Shown here piece by piece: positions 1 through 8,187 of a stretch of DNA of 64,000 nucleotides. The number at the start of each line of letters is the position of its first letter. Within the stretch, counting starts at the first letter, position 1. Origin of the DNA: Saccharopolyspora endophytica (GTDB lineage Bacteria > Actinomycetota > Actinomycetes > Mycobacteriales > Pseudonocardiaceae); assembly GCF_018070075.1 (NCBI RefSeq), contig NZ_JAGPXE010000002.1, forward strand, positions 558,001 through 622,000, written 5' to 3'. The position numbers and the translations under genes were made by a program. The notes below the pieces were generated by a model. That model saw nothing but the letters and a program-made list of their open reading frames with translations. It was not told the origin of the DNA and searched no databases.

Positions 1-809
1 ACCTTCTCCGCGCCGTCGGCCAGCTTCGCGGTCTGGTCCGGCAGCTGCGCGGTCGAGGCCTGGAGCTGCTGCAGGCCGGTGTGCAGCCGGCCGGTCCCGT
101 CGGCCAGCCGGTTGGCGCCGGAGGCGAGCTGCTGCTGCCCGCTGAGCAGCTGGTGCGCGCCGTCGGAGAGCTGGGTGCCGCCCTGCTCGGCCTGGCCGAG
201 CCCGTCGCGCAGCTGCCCGGCTCCGTCGGCGAGCTTGCCCGCGCCGTTGGCGGCTTCGACGGTCTTGTCGTGCACCGTGGAGAAGCCCAGCAGGAACTGC
301 TCGGCGGCGGTCGACCCCGCGTTGGACGCGACGCCCTTGCGGACCTCACCGGCGAGCTTGTCGGCGATGGTGCCCACCAGGTAGTTGTTCGCGTCGTTGG
401 TGATCAGCTGCAGCTTGGCCTGCCGCGGCTCGAAGTCGGCGGGAGAGACCAGGGCGTGGGAGAAGTCCCGGGGGACCACCAGCGCGAAGGTGTAGTCGCC
501 GTTGGCCACGCCCGCCTGGGCGTGCTGGAGATCGGTGCGGGTCCAGGAGAACGTGCCGGAGTCGAGGAGCTCCTCGTAGACGTCCTGGCCGGCGTTGAGC
601 GGCTGGCCGTCCTCCTTCTGGGCACCGGAGTCGTCGATGACGACCGCAGCGGGAACCGAGTCGAGCTTCCCGTAGGGGTCCCAGTTGGCGTAGATGTACA
701 TCGCGCCGTAGAGCAGCGGCACCAAGGTGACCGCCAGCAGCGCTAGCTTGGGCAGCTTGCCCGAGGTGAGTCGTCGCAATTCCGTTGCGGCGAGCCGGAA
801 AGTAGTCAT
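1..809 (-). CDS. YhgE/Pip-family membrane protein, N-terminal part (runs off the left edge)
   Basis: The first 269 codons of a minus-strand gene are present; the 3' end lies outside the window. A short basic N-terminus is followed by one hydrophobic segment (about residues 20-40), then an extracytoplasmic region. From about residue 185 on there is a regular pattern of 'L.DG..QL..G' units (for example QLRDG, QLSDG, QLASG), the repeat typical of the YhgE/Pip family (phage-infection protein/ABC-2-like membrane proteins). The start is the ATG at 807-809, only 16 bp after the ABC ATPase stop, so the two are almost certainly co-transcribed and probably work together as an export or cell-envelope system. 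The substrate is unknown. Confidence 0.8.
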   Translation of the reverse strand, partial: MTTFRLAATELRRLTSGKLPKLALLAVTLVPLLYGAMYIYANWDPYGKLDSVPAAVVIDDSGAQKEDGQPLNAGQDVYEELLDSGTFSWTRTDLQHAQAGVANGDYTFALVVPRDFSHALVSPADFEPRQAKLQLITNDANNYLVGTIADKLAGEVRKGVASNAGSTAAEQFLLGFSTVHDKTVEAANGAGKLADGAGQLRDGLGQAEQGGTQLSDGAHQLLSGQQQLASGANRLADGTGRLHTGLQQLQASTAQLPDQTAKLADGAEK

Positions 810-825
810 CACGGACCTTCAGGTG

Positions 826-1455
826 TCAACCGGCCGAAGTGGACTTGTCGTCCGCGCCGATGCGGACGGCGGGCGCTCCGAGCTTGTCGGCGGAGTGCGT
901 GGAGCAGAGCACGACCACCGCCATGCCTCCTTCGGCGCGGGCGGTGGCCAGGGAGTGCCAGAGCTGAGGGTCGTCGCCGTGGCGGTCGGGGCAGTCGAGC
1001 ACCAGCGCGCGCGTGGTGCGGGACTCGCAGGCCAGGTCGACCAGCAGCCGGGTGCGCTGGTGCGCGGTGAGGTTCTCGAACCGGACGTCGCCGGGCAGTT
1101 CGCGTTCGGCCAGCCAGTCGCGCACCTTGCGGCGGGTCGAACCGCGCCGGGCCAGCGCCAGACCTTCGGCGGTCACGTCGCGAACCTGAAGGGAGTCATC
1201 CGGTTCGGTGATCTGCGGGGCATCGACGACGGCGACGGCGCGGCGCAGCCGGTCCGCGTCGGCCGAGCCGTCCAGCCGGATGCTGCCGCTGCTGGGCTTG
1301 AGCCGTCCGGACAGGGCCAGCGCGAGCGCGGTCTTGCCGGTCCCGGCTTCGCCGGTGACCAGCAGGGTCTGGCGGTCGGCGACCCGGAGTGAAGTGGGGG
1401 CCAGCAATGGCCCGTGCGCGCCGATGACCTCGACGCCGGTGGCGACGATCTCCAC
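826..1455 (-). CDS. Degenerate ABC-type ATPase paired with the YhgE-like gene
   Basis: A 209-residue ABC nucleotide-binding protein. The Walker A motif is clear (GEAGTGKT, residues 35-42). The position expected for the LSGGQ signature reads ENLTAHQRTR (127-136), keeping only the Q and R. The Walker B equivalent is ALVLDCPD (150-157): the Asp is present but the catalytic Glu that normally follows it is Cys. It may therefore bind ATP with weak or no hydrolysis. GTG start, preceded by GGAGAAGG. It lies directly upstream of the YhgE/Pip gene on the same strand, and this small ATPase/YhgE pairing is the main clue to function. Confidence 0.8.
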   Translation of the reverse strand: MEIVATGVEVIGAHGPLLAPTSLRVADRQTLLVTGEAGTGKTALALALSGRLKPSSGSIRLDGSADADRLRRAVAVVDAPQITEPDDSLQVRDVTAEGLALARRGSTRRKVRDWLAERELPGDVRFENLTAHQRTRLLVDLACESRTTRALVLDCPDRHGDDPQLWHSLATARAEGGMAVVVLCSTHSADKLGAPAVRIGADDKSTSAG

Positions 1456-1504
1456 GCCTTCTCCTCGATCCTCCTAGGACCTGCGCGCAGGCCCCGGATC
1501 GGGG

Positions 1505-2437
1505 TCAGCGCAGTGCGGTGGCCGGGCGCACCTCCCACATCGTCCACAGTGGCCGGTATCCCTGACGGGGCCAGAACACCGAGGACAGCGGGTTGGGCGG
1601 GTTGTAGTACAGGAAGCTGCCGATGGCGCCCCGGCGCACGAACTCGTTGTGCACCACCGACATCAGCTGCCTGCCGATGCCGGTGCCGCGCGCCTTCTCG
1701 TGCACCGACACGCAGTTGACGTATCCCCACGAGCCGGGGCGCAGCCGGTAAGCCCGCGGGGACTTGCCGGTGTCGATCCAGCCGCATTCCGCGACCGCGA
1801 CGGGCGTGCCGTCCTGCTCCGCGAGCCAGACGGGATCGTCGGAGTGCAGGCGCACTCGGGCGGCGGTCCGCTTCAGCTGCGCGGCATCGGAGCGGTACGT
1901 GGCGGTTCCGACGAGGGCGGCGTACTCGAGCTCGGTGAGGGTGAGCTCGACGACGGCGTCCAGGTCGGCCGGTCCGGCGCGACGCACCTTTACGGTACCA
2001 GACAGTTCCGTATCTGCGACCGGGGTGGGTGATCGAATCGCGAGCACCGACAGCGGCAGGAAACCGTGATCCAGCAACGCCCGCGTGGCCTGCACGTCAC
2101 GGCTCGGCCAGACCACCATCGCCGAGGAGTTCGGCCCAGGATCGTCCTGCTCGCCGAGCCATTCCCGCCACGCGCCCAGCAGCGAATCCATCCCCGCGCG
2201 CGGGTGCTCGCCGATGATCGGGAACAGCTCGAACGCCTCGCCGGCCTGCCACAGGCCGCGCGCCGAGCCCTCCGGGTTCGAGGTGTGCGTGACCAGCCCG
2301 GCCACCGCGTGCCCGTCAGCGGTCCGCGCCGCCACCGGCTCGGCGTCGGTCGGCACGAACTGGTCCTGCGGTAACTGCGGGTCCAGGGCGGCGAACCGCG
2401 CGAACTGGGCCTGCATCAAATCCTGCGCGGTCGCCAC
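1505..2437 (-). CDS. GNAT-family N-acetyltransferase (310 aa)
   Basis: The C-terminal half carries a GNAT acetyl-CoA binding segment: RGTGIGRQLM in motif A (about residues 245-255), followed by a region ending near FYWRQGY-like residues. The N-terminal half (1-140) is of similar size and may be a second, degenerate GNAT-like fold, as in tandem GNAT proteins. Substrate unknown. GTG start at 2435-2437. The gene stops 50 bp before the ABC ATPase, so it could be the first gene of that operon. A hairpin separates it from the methyltransferase upstream. Confidence 0.75.
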   Translation of the reverse strand: MATAQDLMQAQFARFAALDPQLPQDQFVPTDAEPVAARTADGHAVAGLVTHTSNPEGSARGLWQAGEAFELFPIIGEHPRAGMDSLLGAWREWLGEQDDPGPNSSAMVVWPSRDVQATRALLDHGFLPLSVLAIRSPTPVADTELSGTVKVRRAGPADLDAVVELTLTELEYAALVGTATYRSDAAQLKRTAARVRLHSDDPVWLAEQDGTPVAVAECGWIDTGKSPRAYRLRPGSWGYVNCVSVHEKARGTGIGRQLMSVVHNEFVRRGAIGSFLYYNPPNPLSSVFWPRQGYRPLWTMWEVRPATALR

Positions 2438-2457
2438 CGGGGCTCCTCACACCTGGG

Positions 2458-2480
2458 GCCCGCGCCTCCCGGGCGCGGGC
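2458..2480 (-). terminator. Hairpin between the methyltransferase and GNAT genes
   Basis: Perfect 9-bp stem (GCCCGCGCC 2458-2466 with GGCGCGGGC 2472-2480) and a 5-nt loop. It lies after the methyltransferase stop and just upstream of the GNAT start. There is no U-tract, as is usual in GC-rich actinobacteria, so an attenuating or mRNA-processing role is equally possible. Confidence 0.4.
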
Positions 2481-2565
2481 GTGGACGTCGGCCGAGCGGT
2501 GAAGTCGCCTCCTCCACCACCTGAGGTTCCGCTACCCGCCGCGAGCGAGCCGACCGGTCGACGCC

Positions 2566-3423
2566 TCAGTCGAGCGTGCACACGAAGATCGCGGTTCCGG
2601 GGAACAGCCTGCCGCGAAGCGGGCTCCACTGCCCCCAGATCTGAGTGTGCCCCTCGGGCCACTCCGGTTCGATCAGATCGGTCAAGCGCATCCCCGCGCC
2701 GGACAGCGCCCGCACGAAGTCGCCCAGCGTGCGGTGGTGCTCGACGTAGGTGGCGCGGCCGTCGCCGTCGATCTCCAGGTAGGGGGTGCGGTCGAAGTAG
2801 GAATTCGTCGCCGTCAGGCCCGTCGGTCCCGGGTCGTCCGGGAAGATCCACCGCATCGGGTGAGTGACGGCGAACACCCACGTGCCGCCCGGCCGCAGCA
2901 CCCGGGCCACCTCGCGGAACACCGCGCCCACGTCGGCGACGAACGGCACTCCGCCGAACGCCGAGCAGGCCAGGTCGAAGCTGTCGGTGGCGAAGGGCAG
3001 CAGATCGGCGCTGGCCTGGACCAGCGGCACGTGCGTCCCGCTGCGCTTCGCGGCGTCGACCCCGTGCCGCAGCATGCCGGCGGAGATGTCCAGGCCGACG
3101 GCCTCAGCGCCCTGCCCGGCCAGCCAGCGCGCGCACGACGCCGCACCGCAGCCGACCTCCAGGACCCGCTTGCCGCGGACGTCGCCGAGCAGGCCGGCGT
3201 CCTCCTCGCGCAGGCCCTCCGGGCACCAGACGAAATCGTCGTCGCCGAGGAAGTCGCCGTGCTCGGCGTGGTAGTCGTCGGCGTCGGCGTCCCACCACAG
3301 CCGGTTCGCCGAACGCGACTCCGCGGCGTCCACGCTGCGCTTGCGGACACCGACCGTCCCCAGCAACTGCTCAGCCGAGCTATTCTGGGAGCTGGCGTTT
3401 TCCGGCTCGTCGGGATGTGTCAA
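2566..3423 (-). CDS. Class I SAM-dependent methyltransferase (285 aa)
   Basis: Rossmann-type methyltransferase. Motif I is VLEVGCGAA (about residues 87-95), followed by the acidic SAM-ribose residue in GLDIS, then a motif-IV region (DSFDLACSAFGG) and the post-motif VLRPGG typical of Methyltransf_11/25 proteins. The small-molecule substrate cannot be told from sequence. The TTG start at 3421-3423 is supported by GGGGGAA just upstream. It is divergent from rpsA across a 307-bp region that carries both promoters. Confidence 0.8.
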   Translation of the reverse strand: MTHPDEPENASSQNSSAEQLLGTVGVRKRSVDAAESRSANRLWWDADADDYHAEHGDFLGDDDFVWCPEGLREEDAGLLGDVRGKRVLEVGCGAASCARWLAGQGAEAVGLDISAGMLRHGVDAAKRSGTHVPLVQASADLLPFATDSFDLACSAFGGVPFVADVGAVFREVARVLRPGGTWVFAVTHPMRWIFPDDPGPTGLTATNSYFDRTPYLEIDGDGRATYVEHHRTLGDFVRALSGAGMRLTDLIEPEWPEGHTQIWGQWSPLRGRLFPGTAIFVCTLD

Positions 3424-3730
3424 GGATTCCCCCGGGTGAAGGTGGTTCAGGGCGTGGACGTGAAGAGATTGTGTCGCGCGTCCGAAGCCCGTCTGCCATC
3501 CAGGGGTACCGCAGTTTGCCCGGCGATCGAGAAAGCGCGTACGATACCGCCCGCGCCGTGGGTCTTTTTCTCGGCGGCTTCCGCGAGCCGGTTCAGACCG
3601 GGTTGTGAAGGCCGTTCGGCAAAACGGAATCCGCAGGTCCGGCTATCCGCTGGACCGGACGAAACCGGCCGTGGCGCGGCACAAGCGTAGAACCAGCGAC
3701 CAACCTATCCGTACCGGAGCAACCCACCTG
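3424..3730. other. Divergent intergenic region upstream of rpsA
   Basis: 307 bp separate the methyltransferase and rpsA start codons. I find no convincing ORF or structured RNA. It contains a plausible rpsA promoter (3516-3545) and then about 185 nt of likely rpsA 5' leader. A long leader suits a gene that in other bacteria is autoregulated by S1 binding its own mRNA, but no specific element is recognised here. Confidence 0.5.
3516..3545 (+). promoter_or_regulatory. Candidate sigma-A-type promoter of rpsA
   Basis: TTGCCC (3516-3521) and TACGAT (3540-3545) are separated by 18 bp, close to the TTGACA/TANNNT actinobacterial housekeeping pattern. It lies about 185 bp before the rpsA start. Called by eye only. 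Confidence 0.4.
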
Positions 3731-5245
3731 ATGTCCACCGACACCACCACCGTCCCGACTGCAGCCGCCACCAAGCCGCAGGTCGCAGTGAACGACGTCG
3801 GGACGGAGGAGGACTTCCTCGCCGCCGTCGACCAGACCATCAAGTACTTCAACGATGGGGACATTGTTGAGGGCACCATCGTCAAGGTCGACCGTGACGA
3901 GGTGCTGCTTGACATCGGCTACAAGACCGAGGGCGTCATCCCGTCCCGGGAACTGTCGATCAAGCACGACGTCGACCCCGCCGAGGTCGTCACCGTTGGT
4001 GACTTCGTCGAGGCGCTTGTTCTCCAGAAGGAGGACAAGGAAGGCCGACTGATCCTCTCCAAGAAGCGCGCCCAGTACGAGCGTGCCTGGGGCACCATCG
4101 AGGAGCTCAAGGAGAAGGACGAGCCCGTCAAGGGCACCGTCATCGAGGTCGTCAAGGGCGGCCTCATCCTCGACATCGGACTGCGCGGCTTCCTGCCGGC
4201 GTCCCTGGTCGAGATGCGTCGTGTCCGCGACCTGCAGCCCTACGTCGGCCGCGAGCTCGAAGCCAAGATCATCGAGCTGGACAAGAACCGCAACAACGTG
4301 GTCCTGTCCCGTCGCGCCTGGCTGGAGCAGACCCAGTCCGAGGTCCGCAGCGAGTTCCTCAACCAGCTGCAGAAGGGCCAGGTCCGCAAGGGCGTCGTGT
4401 CCTCCATCGTCAACTTCGGTGCGTTCGTCGACCTCGGTGGGGTCGACGGTCTGGTGCACGTCTCCGAGCTGTCCTGGAAGCACATCGACCACCCGTCCGA
4501 GGTTGTCGAGGTCGGCCAGGAAGTCACCGTCGAGGTCCTCGACGTCGACATGGACCGCGAGCGCGTCTCGCTGTCGCTGAAGGCCACCCAGGAAGACCCG
4601 TGGCGTCAGTTCGCCCGCACCCACGCGATCGGCCAGATCGTGCCGGGCAAGGTCACCAAGCTGGTGCCGTTCGGTGCGTTCGTCCGCGTCGACGAGGGCA
4701 TCGAGGGCCTGGTCCACATCTCCGAGCTGGCCGAGCGCCACGTGGAGATCCCGGAGCAGGTCGTCCAGGTCGGCGACGAGGTGATGATCAAGGTCATCGA
4801 CATCGACCTCGAGCGTCGCCGGATCTCCCTGTCGCTGAAGCAGGCCAACGAGGGCTTCAGCCCCGACTCGGAGTTCGACCCGACCCAGTACGGCATGGCT
4901 GCCGAGTACGACAACGAAGGCAACTACATCTACCCCGAGGGCTTCGATCCGGAGACCCAGGAGTGGCAGGAAGGCTTCGAGTCGGCTCGCGAGGAGTGGG
5001 AGCGCCAGTACGCCGAGGCGCACACCCGCTACGAGAAGCACATCGCGCAGATCACGAAGGCCCGTCAGGCCGACGCCGAGGCCGCGGCTGCCGCGGCCGC
5101 CGGTGGTGGCGAGGACGAGCAGCCGGCTCCGACCGGTGGCGGCAACTACTCGTCGGCTTCGGACGACGAGCAGCAGGACAGCGGCTCGCTCGCGAGCGAC
5201 GCCCAGCTGGCCGCCCTCCGCGAGAAGCTCTCCGGTGGTGCGTGA
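3731..5245 (+). CDS. rpsA: 30S ribosomal protein S1
   Basis: 504 residues with four consecutive S1 RNA-binding domains (about 36-106, 124-190, 209-280, 294-365), the usual actinobacterial number (E. coli S1 has six). The third and fourth show the strong S1 core (NFGAFVDL, PFGAFVRV, VHVSEL, VHISEL, VSLSLKA). S1 tethers mRNA to the 30S subunit. The C-terminal 140 residues are a low-complexity acidic tail with an Ala run and Ser/Gly/Glu-rich end. The ATG at 3731 is chosen because the conserved actinobacterial N-terminus begins there; in-frame codons upstream give no S1-like sequence. A strong terminator follows. Confidence 0.97.
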   Translation: MSTDTTTVPTAAATKPQVAVNDVGTEEDFLAAVDQTIKYFNDGDIVEGTIVKVDRDEVLLDIGYKTEGVIPSRELSIKHDVDPAEVVTVGDFVEALVLQKEDKEGRLILSKKRAQYERAWGTIEELKEKDEPVKGTVIEVVKGGLILDIGLRGFLPASLVEMRRVRDLQPYVGRELEAKIIELDKNRNNVVLSRRAWLEQTQSEVRSEFLNQLQKGQVRKGVVSSIVNFGAFVDLGGVDGLVHVSELSWKHIDHPSEVVEVGQEVTVEVLDVDMDRERVSLSLKATQEDPWRQFARTHAIGQIVPGKVTKLVPFGAFVRVDEGIEGLVHISELAERHVEIPEQVVQVGDEVMIKVIDIDLERRRISLSLKQANEGFSPDSEFDPTQYGMAAEYDNEGNYIYPEGFDPETQEWQEGFESAREEWERQYAEAHTRYEKHIAQITKARQADAEAAAAAAAGGGEDEQPAPTGGGNYSSASDDEQQDSGSLASDAQLAALREKLSGGA

Positions 5246-5275
5246 GCACTGACGCCTGAAGGCTGAAGTCCGAAA

Positions 5276-5306
5276 CGGCCCCGCATCCTCCGTGGATGCG
5301 GGGCCG
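5276..5306 (+). terminator. rpsA intrinsic-type terminator
   Basis: Perfect 13-bp stem (CGGCCCCGCATCC 5276-5288 with GGATGCGGGGCCG 5294-5306) and a TCCGT loop, 30 bp after the rpsA stop. The downstream sequence is mildly T-rich (CTTCGCGTCT). Confidence 0.9.
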
Positions 5307-5398
5307 CTTCGCGTCTGGGGTTGCTTTGTCGTCCAAGATCAATGTCCGGTTCGAACTGCCCCCTCACAGACGGGTGATCAGCTGGCAGGATGTAGCGC

Positions 5399-6586
5399 AT
5401 GTTGCGCGTGGGTTTGACCGGAGGCATCGGATCGGGCAAGTCGACGGTGGCTCGGCGGCTGGCCGAGCTCGGCGCGGTGGTGATCGACGCCGACGCCCTG
5501 TCGCGCGAGGTCGTCGAACCCGGCAGCGCGGGCTTGTCCGAGCTGGTCGAGCGGTTCGGCGACGCGATCCTGGACGAGTCCGGTGCCCTGAACCGGCCGG
5601 CGTTGGCGGCCACGGCGTTCGCCGACGAGCAGTCCCGGCTCGACCTCAACGCGATCGTGCATCCCAAGGTCGCCGAGCTGACCGCGCAGCGGATGGCCGA
5701 AGCGCCCGCCGACTCGGTGCTGGTGCACGACATCCCGCTGCTCGTGGAGGCGGGTTACTCCCCGCATTATCACCTGGTGATCGTCGTCGATGCCGATGAG
5801 GACGTCCGGGTGCGGCGGCTGATCGAGCGCGGGCTCGCCGCGCACGACGCACGCGCGCGCATCGCCGCGCAGGCCACCGACGAGCAGCGGCGCGAGGCCG
5901 CCGACGTGTGGCTGGACAACGCGGGCTCGGTCGAGGACCTGCTGACGAGCGTCGACGAGCTGTGGCGGGACCGCCTGGTGCCCTTCGAGCAGAACCTGCG
6001 GCACCGCCGACGCGCCCAACCCATGCCACCGAAGCTCGTCGACCGGGATCCGGAATGGGCCGCCCAGGCCCGGCGGCTGATCGCACGCGTGGAGCGAGCG
6101 GCGGGGCAGCGCGCGGTGCGCGTCGACCACGTCGGCTCCACCTCGGTGCCGATCACCGCCAAGGACGTCATCGACCTCCAGCTCACCGTCCGCACCCTCG
6201 CCGACGCCGACGCCCTGGCAGAGCCGCTGGGCGACGCGGGCTTCTCGGTCGTGCCCGGCATCGACCACGACAACCCCCACGACTTCGCGCCTGAGCCGGA
6301 GCAGTGGTCCAAGCGCTTCCACGCCGCAGCGGACCCCGGCCGCCACGTCAACCTGCACGTCCGGGTCGAGGGCACCGCGGCCTGGCGGGTGGCCCTGGTG
6401 TTCCCCGACTGGCTCCGGGCGGACCCCCAGGCCCGCGAGGACTACCTCGCGACGAAGCGGCAGGCCGCCGAGGCCCACGCCGACGACCAGGACCACGAGG
6501 GCTACGCAGAAGCCAAAGAACCCTGGTTCGCCGCAAACCTCCCCAGGGCCATGACCTGGGCGGACACCACCGGCTGGACCCCCTGA
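5399..6586 (+). CDS. coaE: Dephospho-CoA kinase fused to a GrpB-like (UPF0157) domain
   Basis: Residues 1-200 are CoaE, which phosphorylates the 3'-OH of dephospho-CoA in the last step of CoA synthesis: P-loop GGIGSGKST near the N-terminus, the conserved DAD (residue ~31), and the HDIPLLVEAGY substrate/lid region. Residues ~210-390 form a GrpB/UPF0157 domain (VDHVGSTSVP, KDVIDLQL), a nucleotidyltransferase-like fold. The same fusion is known in mycobacterial CoaE, where the second domain has been linked to folding or regulation. ATG start with an AGGATG-type site just upstream. It is likely transcribed alone after the rpsA terminator. Confidence 0.95.
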   Translation: MLRVGLTGGIGSGKSTVARRLAELGAVVIDADALSREVVEPGSAGLSELVERFGDAILDESGALNRPALAATAFADEQSRLDLNAIVHPKVAELTAQRMAEAPADSVLVHDIPLLVEAGYSPHYHLVIVVDADEDVRVRRLIERGLAAHDARARIAAQATDEQRREAADVWLDNAGSVEDLLTSVDELWRDRLVPFEQNLRHRRRAQPMPPKLVDRDPEWAAQARRLIARVERAAGQRAVRVDHVGSTSVPITAKDVIDLQLTVRTLADADALAEPLGDAGFSVVPGIDHDNPHDFAPEPEQWSKRFHAAADPGRHVNLHVRVEGTAAWRVALVFPDWLRADPQAREDYLATKRQAAEAHADDQDHEGYAEAKEPWFAANLPRAMTWADTTGWTP

Positions 6587-6610
6587 CCCCTAGTTCCCAC
6601 CTCCGCGTCC

Positions 6611-6730
6611 CCGATCTCAGTGGAAATCGGAACCCTGATTTCCGCTGAGATCGGGGCCCGGACTTCCGTGGGAATCGGAGTCCCGAGTTCCACTGAAATC
6701 GGGGACCTGAGTTCCGTGGAAATCGGGGAC
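6611..6730. repeat. Tandem array of five 24-bp palindromic units (family A)
   Basis: Five units start at 6611, 6635, 6659, 6683 and 6707, an exact 24-bp period. Each is a 20-bp imperfect palindrome of the form CCGATTTC-CACT-GAAATCGG plus a 4-nt variable linker. Substitutions between units are frequent, yet the two-fold symmetry is mostly kept. The array lies between the convergent ends of coaE and a DUF402 gene. The same unit recurs at 38.9 kb with the same period. Function unknown. Confidence 0.85.
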
Positions 6731-6774
6731 CGCGCGTGGGGATCGCCGCCTGTGGGGCGGGGAGCGGGGAGGGG

Positions 6775-7281
6775 TTACCAGGGGTCGAAGATGCCTCGGT
6801 AGGCGAGCCACTGGTTGATCGAGCGGTGGAGGCTGACCTCGTCGAGCGTGCGGTGGACCGTCTGGAACGCGTAGTCGGCCTCGCTCTGGCGGATGGCGCC
6901 GGTGGCCACGGCGGTGGCGAACTCCGCGGCCCTGGTGATGCGGGGCCGGCCCCGGTCCGAGATCTCCAGGCCCAGCAGGAGGTCCGTGGTGGCCCAGGAG
7001 CGGGTGTCGCGGTGGATGGTGACCGCGGTGAGCGTGCTCGGGCTCGGACGGGAGTGCCGGTTGCGCGGGCGGAACTTCGTCAGGCGCAGGCCCAGGTCGG
7101 CCAGTATCCAGGTGATCTCGACGTCGTGCTCCGGGGCCTGCGGAGTCGGGCACTCCACGGCAAGCCCCCACCGCTCGACGTGGCAGACCTCCAGCTGGTG
7201 CACGTACCCGGAAGGATGTCTGCGCTGCGAGCTGAAGAGATCGATGACTTCCATCATTTTGGGGGAAATCGCAGCGCTCAC
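6775..7281 (-). CDS. DUF402-like protein, diverged paralogue of the upstream gene
   Basis: 168 residues. The central and C-terminal half aligns with the neighbour at 7398-7994: DTRSWATTDLLLGLEI here against DTQWRTTDHYLDLEV there, followed by a matching AEFATAVATGAI / DEFVLAVHSGLL stretch and a helical tail. DUF402 proteins are a hydrolase-like family that includes FomD and nucleoside di/triphosphatases. The metal-binding Asp/Glu pattern is only partly kept here, so activity is uncertain. GTG start assumed; ATG codons at 7257 and 7254 are alternatives. The coding sequence looks less GC-rich than its neighbours. Confidence 0.6.
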   Translation of the reverse strand: MSAAISPKMMEVIDLFSSQRRHPSGYVHQLEVCHVERWGLAVECPTPQAPEHDVEITWILADLGLRLTKFRPRNRHSRPSPSTLTAVTIHRDTRSWATTDLLLGLEISDRGRPRITRAAEFATAVATGAIRQSEADYAFQTVHRTLDEVSLHRSINQWLAYRGIFDPW

Positions 7282-7397
7282 AGTTTCAGAGAGTAGCTGC
7301 GAAAACCGGCAACGTGATCATCAGTACCGGCTTTTAACATAACTTTTCCGTAATGGTCGGCCGGCGCCGGGAATGGCGCGGGGGCCAGCGGTGGTGA

Positions 7398-7994
7398 TCA
7401 CTCCGTTGGCGGTAGCGAACGCGGCCCGGGTACGGGATCTTGGGTGGGTTGTCCACTCCACGACAGCTCGATGTCGTTGGTGTGCAACCACTTCGGCAGG
7501 TCGTAGCCGCAGCGGGTGATCCCCTCCAGCGCCGCGGTGGCCCGCCGCATCGCGCGCTCGGCCGTTTCCGGTTCGAGAAGTCCGGAGTGGACCGCGAGCA
7601 CGAATTCATCCACGTCGAGCAGTTCCACGTCCCGGCCCTGGCGCACTTCCAGATCCAGGTAGTGGTCGGTGGTCCGCCATTGGGTGTCACTCGATTCGAC
7701 GTCGACCAGATCGAGGTAGTAGTCGAGGTCTCGTTCGAATCCGGGCCGCCAGTACCAGCGGGTCACCCGCAGCCCGAGCGAGGGCAGCAGCCACGACTCC
7801 AGCGCGGCGATCTTCGGCTGCCCCGGCAGCGGCCGGGTGAGGTAGAGCCCGAAGGGCTCGCGGCGGAAGCGGCTCACGGTGCGCACGTGGCCCTTGGGGT
7901 CGGTGTTGGTGCCCGCCGAGAGGTCGAAGACCTCGGTCTTCGGCGGATGCACGGGCAGTCCCAGACGCTCGGCGATCTCCCGCTGAGTGGTCAC
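7398..7994 (-). CDS. DUF402 domain protein (198 aa)
   Basis: Carries the full DUF402 pattern: WYWRPGFERDLDYYLDLVDVE, then a TTDHYLDLEV core and the acidic LDVDEFV segment (about residues 95-150). Members of this family hydrolyse nucleotide-linked substrates using metal ions held by Asp/Glu residues in this region, and FomD acts on a cytidylylated phosphonate. The physiological substrate here is unknown. GTG start at 7992-7994. It is divergent from uvrB and followed after 116 bp by a second, more diverged copy. Confidence 0.75.
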   Translation of the reverse strand: MTTQREIAERLGLPVHPPKTEVFDLSAGTNTDPKGHVRTVSRFRREPFGLYLTRPLPGQPKIAALESWLLPSLGLRVTRWYWRPGFERDLDYYLDLVDVESSDTQWRTTDHYLDLEVRQGRDVELLDVDEFVLAVHSGLLEPETAERAMRRATAALEGITRCGYDLPKWLHTNDIELSWSGQPTQDPVPGPRSLPPTE

Positions 7995-8187
7995 AACGAC
8001 ACTCTAAGCGACCGCATGAGGCGGGCGCGACGTCCGAAGCACGCCGCGCCCGCTATCTCTCTTCCACTGTTCGCAGGTCACCTCCCATCGGTCGGGGCCG
8101 GTGACGCATCCCATTGTCCGCCCTCATCGGCCGGATGGCACCCCGTGACGCAACATGATGTCGGTGGTGGCTCGTACGCTGGGCGAC

